From NCBI GenBank assembly GCA_014773175.1, contig VXCM01000805.1, positions 18,508 through 82,507 of the forward strand: a stretch of 64,000 nucleotides of DNA. Direction: 5' to 3'. Under the pieces are notes generated by a model, which searched no databases, was not told where the DNA came from, and was given only the letters and a program-made list of their open reading frames with translations. Source of the DNA: Lucifuga dentata (Eukaryota > Chordata > Actinopteri > Ophidiiformes > Bythitidae). Positions 1 through 10,457 of this stretch are shown here, piece by piece. The position numbers were made by a program, and so were the translations under genes. Position 1 is the first letter of the stretch, and each line of letters opens with the position of its first letter.

Positions 1-2448
1 ATTCAAAAGCAAGAGAGAAGTGAGAGGCAGTGAGGTCAGGTCAGAAACCCAATTACCGAGTGACATATTGACCACACAGAATCTTCGCCTTCCCAAGGAT
101 GCTGAAATGTATGTCTATATAATAAAAGATACTGAATAGGGGTATTTGACGCCAGTTAACAGTGCTAAACTCTTTTATCGGAGGTCATCTTCCTCCATTT
201 CTTTTCAAACATCCCCTCCCTCCAAAAACAACCTCTCCTTTCACTCTTTCTTCACTTTTCTCTAGCGTTTCAACACCAAACACCCAGCATCTCTAATACC
301 TTCCGCCCACATCACCACATGCAGCTCTCTCAGTGGTTAGATCACACACTGCTTTTAGAAGATTAAACAAAATGTAGTCCAAGACTGAGGTGCACAGAGC
401 ACAGAAAACATGATGAGAAAAAAACAAAAAAAACAGTTGAGATTGAATTAAATAAAAGAAACGTGCAAAAAAAAAAAAAAAATAAACCTGGGAACAGAAC
501 ATTTCCCCTGCCCTTCTCATCACATCAGCACCACACCTGATGCTCTGTCCTTTCTCTCCTGTTTTATGTTTAGTGGTCAGTTCACCCTCAATCCAACACC
601 TGTACATGGAGTAAACTGCCTATAGTAAGTCTGCCACAGTAAGCCTGGCAGTGGTGGTAATAACATAAGGGTGAATGTAACTATTATAGTTTGAGAGAAT
701 GAGCAAGAGAGGGGGAGAAAGAAAGAGAGAGGGAAGAGGATTGCTTCTGATTGCACAACTACGCACACAGCCAGCCACATTTCAGCTGCTCACTTGCCAT
801 TTATTCTTCGATCCCCATGAAAATTCAGTTAAAATCCAAGAAATTTAATAATGATTTACTATCGTCATCATGCTGAAATGGGAAATGGGAAAAGGGAAAA
901 AAAGGGAAACTCAGGAACCTTAACATTTATCCACACAAGTCCCGCTACTGGTATCTTTTCTGCTCAATCCTCTCATCATCATTTAAAACTCCCCCTACTT
1001 CATCAGATTCCAGCCTTGGCCCTATTTAAATCTCTCCCTCCTCCCTGTTCACATTTCTAATGCTAATTATTTAAACCTCCTTGCATTCTATCCCTCCCAT
1101 CCACCAGCTAGTTATTCAAATCTCTCCCCACCCGCTCTCCCTACAAGCCCGGCTCCAGTTAAAAGGTGCTTGACTGAAGGGTTGATCCGGGCTGTTATTT
1201 TCAGACAGTTCTTCCAGAGTCCTCTCATGTTCTGCTGTTTTCCTGCTGTTCTCATATGCTTCTTTCTATAATCAATTACAACAAACTCAATTGAACATGA
1301 CCCTTTTTATCTACAATTTCTTGTTTGCCATTATAATGCCCACATGCCAGTTAGCAGTAGGGGGGAAGAGTGCAACAATCCAGTGTTTCCCATTTCAAAT
1401 TAGGCCAAATAGCAAATACAGGATGAGGGGAAAGATATGAGCAATGTACACAAAATGTGTGATATTTGAATGTGAGATATAATGAGAAATAAATATAAAT
1501 ATGTATACCTCCAATCATAAAGCAAATTGTTATCATCAAGAAGAGAAGTTTGTATTGGAATGTGACATAAGTCAGTGTCAGTCTGTACAGGTCACTGTCC
1601 TCAGTGTTAAGTGAGTGGCGGAGTAAGAATGACACATTTTGGGAGGTCAGAGTGAATCTTTAATCCAGGACCAGGTGCATCAGAGTGTGTGAAAGTGGAC
1701 ACAGTGTTTTTCTCCTTTCACACTCAAAGCGTGGATTACTGGTTTCTTAACATTTATTTCTGTCAGTTGGAGCAGATCTTTAGTGCGGCTTTTTTATTCG
1801 CGTTTGTGGTATTCACACTCTCATTCAGTTGGAGGATCTTGCCGTTGGTTCTGTGGAGAAGCCACCTACACATGGAGCAGCAGGATCACAGCTCAGTAAA
1901 ACACTCCAGCGCCGAACAGGAGTCCCACTCAGCATCAGTACTTACTGCAGTTACATAAACGGCGACTTCCAACAACAGCCACCCAACAACAACTACACAT
2001 CCCAATATACACAAAACACACCAGCTCCAGACACCTCCACAAAATGCATTCAATAGTGTCATTCTAGATCACGTAGTTATCAACTATTTATATCTTTGAT
2101 ATATAATTTATCTTTTGCCTTAACTCTTTTAGTAAAATTCAGCAATGTCTATTCATCCATGAATAAGATAACATTATCAACCATTTTTGAATTAAAGCAG
2201 TCCATTTTGGCTTCAAAAATAAAAATTAAAGTGAGGAAAAATTTAATAATGACAAATTACATTATATTTTTACAACCATTCCATTAAAATGCATAATCAG
2301 AATAACTCAAATATGTCTTCTTATATTAATTTATCCAGATATCAACAGATTGCTGAGACAATAGATCCCATCTCTTCAGCATGCAACAAAACAACAAACA
2401 AACAAAAAAAAAAAACAAAAAACTGGACACTGTAGGTGGCGTGCTCAC
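1..2448 (-). other. reln: Part of reln intron 1
   Basis: This is everything 3' of the exon 1 donor on the minus strand. It is AT-rich non-coding sequence with A-runs near 466-482 and 2407-2415 and no recognisable exon or transposon protein. Short open frames here are low-complexity or lack homology that I can recognise. Confidence 0.8.
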
Positions 2449-2701
2449 CTTGGTACTCCTGTCCAGGGGTGTAGGCAGTGGGGTTGTCCACAATTTGCAT
2501 GGTGAGCAGCACCTCTCCTCCACCTTCTGTCACCCCGGCTCCCTCCAGCTCCCCATGGTGGGTGCACAGGAAGAAGAAGGGGTTGAAACGGGGGTAGAAA
2601 CTCGCGGGAGGTGCCCCCAAATCCACGCTGCTGCTCCCCAAGACTAGGGCCAGCAGGGCACAGCCTAAGGCACCCCTGAGAGAGGCCCACGTCATGGCCA
2701 T
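2449..2701 (-). CDS. reln: Reelin, first coding exon (signal peptide and start of the N-terminal region)
   Basis: Reelin is a large secreted extracellular-matrix glycoprotein that guides neuronal migration through VLDLR/ApoER2 and Dab1. The exon encodes about 84 residues. A hydrophobic signal peptide ([11 protein letters not shown]) is followed by [20 protein letters not shown] and, near the exon end, [12 protein letters not shown]. These closely match the start of the mature vertebrate protein ([20 protein letters not shown] and NPTYYVPGQEYH in human). The exon ends in phase 1 at an AAG|GTGAGC donor (plus-strand 2448-2443), so the next codon begins with G, consistent with the valine that follows in reelin. 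The start ATG at 2701 has an in-frame TGA nine bases upstream; a second ATG at 2695 has the better -3 base. The rest of the gene lies beyond the left edge. Only this exon is present. The family identification is very secure; the choice between the two ATGs is not. Confidence 0.93.
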
Positions 2702-2863
2702 CTGCCCTCACACCGCAAGGGAGGGAGGGAATGCTGATGGGTGATGAGGAGGAGAGTGATGAGTGGGAGCTAGAAGGACACAGGTAGAGTTCCAGAGGAC
2801 AGCTTTTGGAGTCCACAGATCAGTTGAGTTGGAGGAAAAGTCCAAAAGTGTGTATGAAAGTGT

Positions 2864-2927
<64 letters not shown>

Positions 2928-3110
2928 GAATGTGCAGTGAGATGTGTATGTGTGTGATTGTGAGTGTGAGTGTGTGTGTGGGTTTGGCTGTCAGGAAAAC
3001 TGTGGAGCTCTGTTCTTCTGCTTCCTCTCCTTGTCCTTCCTTCACTCTCGGGGAGTTCAGAGCTTCGCCTGTGCTGTCCTGCTCCAGCGTTTAAATACCT
3101 CACCCCCTCC
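2702..3110 (-). promoter_or_regulatory. reln: reln 5' UTR and proximal promoter region
   Basis: This lies directly upstream of the reln start codon on the minus strand. It contains the (GT)31 microsatellite and, at 3090-3097, a TATA-like TATTTAAA read on the minus strand. If that box is used, transcription would start near 3060 and the 5' UTR would be roughly 360 bases, containing the dinucleotide repeat as CA in the transcript. TATA usage is inferred only from sequence and position. Confidence 0.45.
2865..2926. repeat. (GT)31 microsatellite upstream of reln
   Basis: An uninterrupted GT run of 62 bases, flanked on the right by imperfect TGTG-rich sequence to about 2980. It lies 164-225 bases upstream of the reln ATG, so it may be transcribed as a CA repeat in the 5' UTR. 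Confidence 0.97.
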
Positions 3111-3112
3111 CT

Positions 3113-3237
3113 CTGTTTGCCTCTCTCCTCCCACCCTCCCTCTCTTTCTCTCTAACACCAGCTCCACGCGTGCTNCTGTTTGCCTCTCTCCTCCCACCCT
3201 CCCTCTCTTTCTCTCTAACACCAGCTCCACGCGTGCT
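3113..3237. repeat. 62-bp direct duplication around one N (likely assembly artefact)
   Basis: Bases 3113-3174 are repeated exactly as 3176-3237 with a single N at 3175. Confidence 0.9.
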
Positions 3238-3681
3238 GTATGCTCTCTACGAGACGGCCTCCCTCCTCTCTCTCATCCAGCTCTTTTCTCCTCCCTCTTT
3301 TCTGTCAGTCTATCACTCTGCCTTTTTCCTTAATCTCTTCCTCCCCCTCTCTCTCTCTCAGACTCCTTTTCTCCCTCTCTTTACCGTTCACTAAACCACT
3401 GTATTACTCCATATTGCACTCCTGTGTCCCTCTCCTGAGACCTTGGCTGTTTTATCTCTATGCATCTGTTAGTTTCTTCATCCGTACCCAGTCCTCTGAC
3501 AGATCCCTTTCACTCTCCTCTCTCTTTCCTTTGTCTCTCTGCCCATCAACCAGGCTGTCTCCTCCTTTCCCACCCACTATCACACCTCCTTTCTCCCTCC
3601 CTCTTCCGTTCTCTTCACCTCCCTTCTTTTTTCCTCTCTCTCTCTCTCTCTCTGCTGCTCTCCTATTTAGCCCCCCCCCCC

Positions 3682-3701
3682 NNNNNNNNNNNNNNNNNNN
3701 N
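3682..3701. other. Sequence gap (20 N)
   Basis: Twenty consecutive N between poly-C and a CT run; a low-complexity assembly break. Confidence 0.99.
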
Positions 3702-3762
<61 letters not shown>

Positions 3763-4163
3763 GTTTTCAGCTCTCAGATTTGTTTTCCTTCTTCTGTACA
3801 GTTGTTTTTTTTCATAGGCTTTCCATCAGAATCTGCTTTTCCACAGGATTCTCCAACTTTTTTTTCTCCTTGTCAGAGCCTTGAGCACCAACTCTCTGCT
3901 CTTGATTAACCCACCATAGACAACAGCCATAATGCCGCTTTCTCTTGTCCATCATCTGCTCCAGCAATGATGGCTAAGTAATACTCTCTCTGTCTCTCTT
4001 TTAATTAAATAAATAATTATGGTAAAGGGGGAATGTAAAGAACTTGTTAACACTGTTGAACATCTCCTCTGGTGTTTCTTTTTAGCTGCCTGCTGGGCTT
4101 GTGTGCTTAAGTGCCTATTACAGACATAAACACTCCCAAGCCGGCAAACTGCACACAAGCACG

Positions 4164-4178
4164 CACACACACACACAC

Positions 4179-4210
<32 letters not shown>

Positions 4211-4292
4211 GCAGGCATTTCATGTTTAACTGGCCTGACCCACAGCAGGAGCACACAACCAGGCTGCTAGTCCAGATGCTTTCACAGTCTAA

Positions 4293-4340
<48 letters not shown>
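4164..4340. repeat. (AC)n and (TC)n microsatellites
   Basis: An AC run with rare G interruptions at 4164-4210 is followed by a pure TC run at 4297-4340. Confidence 0.95.
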
Positions 4341-4342
<2 letters not shown>

Positions 4343-6755
4343 GTCCATATGCACATTCACAGATACACACGCTGACATACAGTGACACATTCTTCTGCAA
4401 GCAAACAAGTAAGTACATGCATGTGCACTCTTATTTATTAATAAAAAAACTTGATTGTCTCTTCGTTGGTCTTAAGATCAATTTGTTTTAGTTTCAAGTG
4501 ATTCACCAGAGCCAGCCAGCATGTTTACTCCCATCAGCAAAAATCCATCAATCTATCCACCCATTCTCCAAGACAAATATTATGCAACTTTAAAGGGGAG
4601 TTCCTCTAATTTAGTGACTTTCTATCATTGTGGACATAATTAATGTAAATTCATAAGCGCCAGAACTCTTATAAGAAAACAGTGGAGAAAAGTCAATGAT
4701 GTGAGCCTGATTTTTTTTTTTTTTTAATTTATTTTTTGGATGACCAATTTTGTCTGGTCTGCAGCAAAATGCACGTCTCCACCCAGAAACTCCCCCATAG
4801 TGCTCTTCCTATCATCTTTACTGTCTTTCACAATTCATTCTCCATGGAGCAGCAACGTGTTTAATGCTTGATGACATCATATGTTTGAGTTTTAGTTCTT
4901 TCGTTTTCTTTGCCTTGGGAGATACTTGCTCATTTTTACAAATAGTGATGATGAATGTTCTGACTATTACATACATGAACAAACCTCTCCCAAAGCCTAA
5001 GAAATAATAATAATAATAAAAAAAGGGAAGCAACTGCAGTTGCTCTAAAGAGAAAGTCTGTAAATTCTTCCACTTATACTGTGACCAAATCCTTAATATT
5101 TTTTTCCATGAGACAACAAGAAAATTATGTGGAAAGCATGACAGCCGCTTCAGAAGGAACAGGTGTGTTACTGTTATATGTTTTGTTTTAGTACGTCAGT
5201 TTATCACTGTGTCTGAGCATGTACAGCCAGTCAGCCATGAAACACAAAACACAGTAAGAGGAAGGTGGGTGGGTGAATTGGACATGAGGCTCGGAAAGGC
5301 TGGTTTTAGGATAATCTCACATTGTTTTATATGTTGAATATCTCATATGCTTCGTTTGCACATGTCCATAAATTTACTAAATATATTTTGGGGAAAAAAA
5401 AAAAAACAGTGGAACATTAACAAACAGTAAGAAAAAGTTACTACCTTTAGTAAAGTGAAGGTGGTAACTTTCCAGAAGCAGTGTTGTCCTCCTCTGTTGA
5501 TCTCTGAGGTCATTCTGGTAGGCCATTCTGCTGAGACTGAAGAGAGGGGTCAGAGGTTATCTCAGTCCTGTGTGCTGGTCCTCAACTTGCTCACAGCCAC
5601 CCTCCAGCTCTTCATTGGCTTAATTAAGCACTTTTAATTAATCTCACTGCCTCCTTAACTCACCGGCGAGACTTCTTGAGGAGCTTAAGTCGAAGTACTT
5701 AATGTGTGGCTTTGATAGCAGGCCACTATGTAACTTCTGCTGCCATACTGCAGTTACAAACTTGACTGGAAAAAAAAATACATCTTCTAACTTTCAAGCT
5801 AGGTGTTTCATCTTGCACTCAATTTTGCACTCAGTAATACTTCTCGTGTTTTGAGATTGAGGTTTTCAAGAAATGGTGTCATTTTGAGAAAATCACATTG
5901 ACATGCATTATGTAAAAACGATGTCACTCATTTCAAAATGTTTGGATCCAATCACTAAAGCCACAATTTGAGGTTCTTAAGAATGTTTGAGACCACATAT
6001 GGGTATAAATCCAATGTGTCTGACACCCAGTGAAGCACTGCAACTAGTACTTGATTACTCCAACAAAGTTTTCTAAGTCCAAAAGTAAGATGAGCATAGA
6101 TGTGGAAATTTGTTCTGAACAAACAACATTGAAAGAAATTTGTAATTTGACTACGTAGTGTTTGTACTCTGTCCATGGTGCTGAACACCACAAGATTAGT
6201 AAAAACTAATTGTTGCAGGGGCCTATTTCAAGCATAGATATATATAAGATACAAGAGATCATGAAGATATATTCATGAACTTCAATGCTTAATATCAACA
6301 CCCACAAAAACCTGCAGCTCTGACCAGCAACCACTGATCCTCCAAATTTAACATAAGCCATATAACGCCACATGTAACATGTAGCCAAAACCAAATTTCC
6401 AAAGATTTGGGAATTTCTGCATCACAGAACTCCAAATATGGCCTTACTCTTTGGGTTGGCACTGATGAAGGTCCTTGTTAGGGTACTTAAACATACTTAA
6501 GCACAAACGAGACACATTTGTGATGCATTATGGTGCCAAATTTGGACTGCAACCCATCTCAACTAAATAAAGTAACAGTTTGGCTAAACCTGGAAAAAAT
6601 TATTATGTTTGAACAGGGTCATACATTAGTGTCAGATTGGAAAAAGTGGCAACATGTTTCATTCAGAAACATCACTCTTATGGTTGGCCATATGTGCTGC
6701 TCATAGGTTCACAAAGGGGTTAATTGTGTTATAGTTCATGATTTCAAAGTGAGTG

Positions 6756-6757
6756 TT

Positions 6758-6807
<50 letters not shown>
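6756..6807. repeat. Compound (GT)n(GA)n microsatellite
   Basis: A GT run passes directly into a GA run ending at about 6807. Confidence 0.95.
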
Positions 6808-6809
<2 letters not shown>

Positions 6810-7123
6810 ACCCTCTGAAGCCTTTGACCAGAGCTGCTGGCAGAGATCAGTTGCAGCACAGTATTCACCGTCTGTTCCACACTCCCTTGCTCATACACGT
6901 GCACACTTCCCCAAAACGAGAAACCAAACAACATCCCAGAGCACCTACACACAATAAGGACCACCATTAGCGTTTTGATGCACGAGAGACAGAGTGAGAC
7001 CCAGGTACAGCATCTGTTTTACCTGTAACAGCATCACACATCCCTGTGCCTGATGGCCTTCATGTAGGTCTTGTCCTACATCCATCCCTGTGACAACATG
7101 GCCATTCTGCAGCCCCTTTCCCT

Positions 7124-7125
<2 letters not shown>

Positions 7126-7156
<31 letters not shown>
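7126..7156. repeat. (CA)n microsatellite
   Basis: Pure CA dinucleotide run of about 30 bases. Confidence 0.95.
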
Positions 7157-7159
<3 letters not shown>

Positions 7160-8035
7160 GAGTGTGTGACTGGGGGCTATCGCTCTCCATTATAAAAACT
7201 AGGTCGGGGAGGAGTGGGCTAGGAGAGTGGGGCAGTAATTATTTTTATCATTATTAATTTCTTCCTCAAGGTTGCACCAGGGCTTTTTTGTCTGTTTCAA
7301 TCTTCATTTGAGACCCCCTGCACCCCCCCCCCCCNGCCTTTGAAAAGGCTGCGTGCCGAACAAGGCAGAACAGAGGCTGGGGCACAAAAGAGCTCAGAGG
7401 GATGGAAAGAGTGGAAAAGCAAGAGAGAGAGAGAGAGAGAGAGAAGGAAAAGCAGAGGCAGAGGAGGCAGAAGGGGCTGGATCTGTCGCTTCATTACTTG
7501 CTGGACCCTAATTTACACTAACAGATTATTTACTTGATATGGCAAATGATAATAAAAGCCTGGGTGTTAGAGGAAGGGAAAAGAAAGGAAAAAGAGAACG
7601 GGAGGCCCTGTGGGAGCACTTCAGCTGTGATGGCTTGCACACTCCAATTAGTCCCATGAAAGGCTTGTCCCCCTGAAAGGAGTCAAAGGAGGGGTGTGCT
7701 ACTAAATGTGTAAGCAAGACCAGCCTGGATCACCCCAAAAAGTCAATGCCCTCTGACTGAGGGTTACACACAGGCTCTTGCTGTGCCAGATCATAAAAAA
7801 TAACTTAGCTGGTAGTAGGATGATAGCACTGAGTCCACAAGCTGAAAACCCCCACAAAGACAGAGAAATGTCCTAAAGATGACCCAGATACAGATTCAAT
7901 GAACTTCAACTACCCCTAAATCTGCATCCTTCCACAATCAAAACTAAAGAATATCATCAAAATCCTGGAAATCTAAAAGTTCACTCTTTGATACTTTGTG
8001 GTTTCATTCTTATCTGAGTTTTTCATCTTTATAAT

Positions 8036-8512
8036 CTCCACCAAGGAGGTTATGTGATCAGAGGTGTTTGTCTGTCTGTGTGTGTAGAGTGGATTGATGT
8101 TGGCGATTGGTTATAGTTTGGCATATAGCTGGGTTATAGTTTAGGCTCAATCTGGCCTGCTATACCTGGTTAGCATATAACTGAATGCATAGTTTAAAGT
8201 TGAGTTTGCTGTAAAATAAAAGGCTACAGTTCCTCAAGAAATAAGCAGAGTCCCTGAGTTTTCTGTACCAGTGGATGAATGCAGCAATAGGGGTTAACCC
8301 CGACGCAGGAGCAATAAAAAGAGTTCCCCTGTGTGTCTCAAACACAGTCTGGAGGCTAAAACAGGAAAGGTTAAAACTATAAACTCAATGCCATTGGGCT
8401 AATTTCAATGAAATTTAGGATGGTGGCTCATTCTTAATAATATATTTTTTTTTTTATTGGGGATTTTGTTGGCCTTGGTGGAGATATAAGCTCTCAGAGT
8501 GCCCTTGTTGTT
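8036..8512. mobile_element. RTE/Expander-like dispersed repeat, interrupted
   Basis: The left end reads CTCCACCAAGGAGGTTATG, followed by the TTTGTCTGTCTG-type stretch. The right part has TTTCAATGAAATTTAGGATG and then CCTTGGTGGAGATATAAG and CTCTCAGAGTGCCCTTGTT. These blocks match, from memory, the very common fish repeat that starts CTCCGCCAAGGAGGTTATG and ends near CCTTGGCGGAGG...CTCTCCGAGTGC, related to 3' ends of RTE-type LINEs. The outer 11 bases form an inverted pair. The middle (about 8110-8390) is unlike the usual element and may be an insertion or highly diverged. Confidence 0.55.
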
Positions 8513-8642
8513 CAAGTATTGATAAAATCCAGGCCATAACTGGTAATAAGTAACACGGTATCAAAGTTGCTTTTTGGTTAAGCAGTAAGCAGTGAATGAA
8601 TGAAAGCTGAAAATGCAAAGGGGCCTTGCTGATGATCTAACC

Positions 8643-9751
8643 CATACTTCTTCAAATTAAGGCCCGCAGGCCAATCTGGCCCAGACTGCATTTTATCTGG
8701 CCCTTTGATTGATTTTGAACATTAAATTTGATATAATAATAAAAAAAAAATTGTGAAAAACTCTTTTTGGCCAAGAATGCAGCCCGTTGTATTTACTCCT
8801 CTTTATGCCACCCCAGATGACGCCAGATTCTATGTGAACTGCTCACTACTACTCTGCTAACTTTTCAGCATGTTTTAAAAAAGTTACACAATGTCTCTCT
8901 CTACTTAAAGAAGAAAAAAGTCAATGCTGAAAATAGATAGTTCAATGATGAGTGGACTGAGAAATATCTGTTTGTAAATGTTGGAACAAAGCCAGTATGT
9001 TTGTTCTGTAAGCGTAATGAGTTGCTCACCGTGATTAAAGAATACAATTTGAGAAGGTACTTTAAGAACCAGGCACCCAAACTTTGAAAATAATTTTCCA
9101 GCACACTCGGACGCTCGCCAACATAAAGTGCAGGACCTAATAGCAGAGGTGAGCGATCATGGTCCAGTCCTGTTCCGAGCAAGAGAGGGCTACAGTAGCC
9201 TCCCTCCATATTATGGATTCTTGCAAAAAAAAAAAAGCCATTCACTGATTCTGAGACTGTGATAGACTGCATGATAGCTGCTTTAGAGGACGTGCTGAGA
9301 GATGACAAAGTAAGGAGAGATGTATTTTCAGCTCATTGTTATGCACTTTATTCAGTATATTTCAAAAATGATTTTTTTCACATTTTGATATGTGAATTGA
9401 TATGATACTTGGATACACAGTATTAAGTGCTGATTTCCATGTTCACAAAAGTACTAAGATCAGATCATTTCGCTGAAAAATGTTTGGCCCCCGTCAGTGT
9501 CGGATTGGCCATTGGGAAAGTGGCTGGTCAGTGGCCTTTGCATTGCACAATATAATATTAATTAAAATTGACTTAAACTAAGAGAACATTTTCTTTTTCT
9601 TTCATAATTTTCTTGGCATGGAGAAACAGTGGACTTATTTGCCCCACCTCTGGCATCATTGGCATTTTCATTTGGCTCCNCCCCCCCCCCCCCCCGTACA
9701 TTTTACATTTGGAGAATCTGGCCCTTGTAACAAAATAGTTGAAGAGCCCTG
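8643..9751 (+). mobile_element. Degraded hAT-superfamily DNA transposon with BED-finger remnant
   Basis: Termini are imperfect inverted repeats: the left end is CATACTTCTTCAAATTAAGG and the reverse-complemented right end is CAGGGCTCTTCAACTATTTT. Each is flanked by an 8-bp target-site duplication with one mismatch (ATCTAACC at 8635-8642, GTCTAACC at 9752-9759); 8-bp duplications are the hAT hallmark. Inside, the plus strand at about 8930-9090 encodes WTEKYLFVNVGTKPVCLFC followed by EYNLRRYFKN, resembling the BED zinc finger of transposases related to GTF2IRD2 and ZBED proteins. A further piece at about 9237-9310 reads FTDSETV...DCMIAALEDVL. Stop codons interrupt the frame and the catalytic core is missing, so this is an internally deleted, non-coding copy. 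A C-run with one N (9680) lies near its right end. Confidence 0.7.
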
Positions 9752-10423
9752 GTCTAACCAATTTTCAAAACAGGGTTTTCTTTTGTTTTCTCTTGGAAGG
9801 AAAAAGCCCTTGATGAAAACAAATATGCTCATTAGAAATGAAAAGACAGAATTCTCTCCCACAAAGTAAAAAGGGCTCATTCAAACAGTTTAGCCTCTTC
9901 AACAATTTTATTTCCTTGAGCTTAATAAATGATAACCAGGCTCTGCATTTTAAAATTATTGCACTGCTGTCTTAAGGCAACACAAGATGCATACACTATC
10001 CCACAATATGGCTGTCTATGCCGACATTTACTCCATAATGTTGTGTGTGCTGTATCCGTTAATGATGGTATTAATTCCACACATGCCATGAAGTAACAGT
10101 TATGAAAATGTTCCAAGGTCCTAGGAAGCAAAGTTGTCCTGAACTGCTTACATGACCAAGCTATCACAGTTTAAATAACATGCATGCACATTGCTCTGTA
10201 ACTTTAATTCTGCTTTTTCAGAAGACAGGTCAGTTGTCACATCTTAAGCGTAGCTGTTTGAGGCTTTTACAAACACATTTTTCAACTCTTTGCCACTTGA
10301 AATGTAGAAGGTCAAATCTGAGCCCCTTCAGGTGATAAGGGGTCCCTGTCCTGTCTCAAATACCCCCAAGGATTAGGCTGAGAGGCTGTGGAAGTGGCTA
10401 GACTGACACCTTGACAAATTAGG

Positions 10424-10457
10424 CTGCCCTGTGGATCAAGTGGGATCCACAGGGCAG
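10424..10457. repeat. Perfect 14-bp inverted repeat with 6-base loop
   Basis: The left arm CTGCCCTGTGGATC (10424-10437) and right arm GATCCACAGGGCAG (10444-10457) are exact reverse complements around AAGTGG. It is GC-rich for this region, so it would fold stably as RNA. Confidence 0.9.

Larger units (their letters stand above)
3100..3760. repeat. Pyrimidine (CT)-rich tract with assembly gap
   Basis: A long strand-asymmetric C/T-rich region upstream of reln ends in a pure (CT)n run at 3702-3760. A 20-base run of N at 3682-3701 interrupts it after a C homopolymer. The long open frames on the plus strand here are a by-product of the absence of A and G, not genes. Confidence 0.9.
3761..8035. other. 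Intergenic, left part of the reln-lhfpl3 interval
   Basis: AT-rich non-coding sequence with microsatellites at 4164-4340, 6756-6807, 7126-7156 and 7421-7444, a one-N gap at 7335 after a C run, and T-rich runs near 4712. No exon with a recognisable protein product on either strand. Confidence 0.7.

Noticed and set aside
2445..2816. 123-codon minus-strand frame over reln exon 1
   Set aside because: It overlaps the reelin exon in another frame; only the frame from 2701 gives the conserved reelin sequence.
2708..3103. Minus-strand frame rich in His/Thr
   Set aside because: It is the translated CA microsatellite (HTHTHT) and cannot be supported as a protein.
3240..3909. Long Ser/Leu/Pro frames in the CT tract
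   Set aside because: Pure pyrimidine sequence lacks stop codons on this strand; the frames span N gaps and simple repeats.
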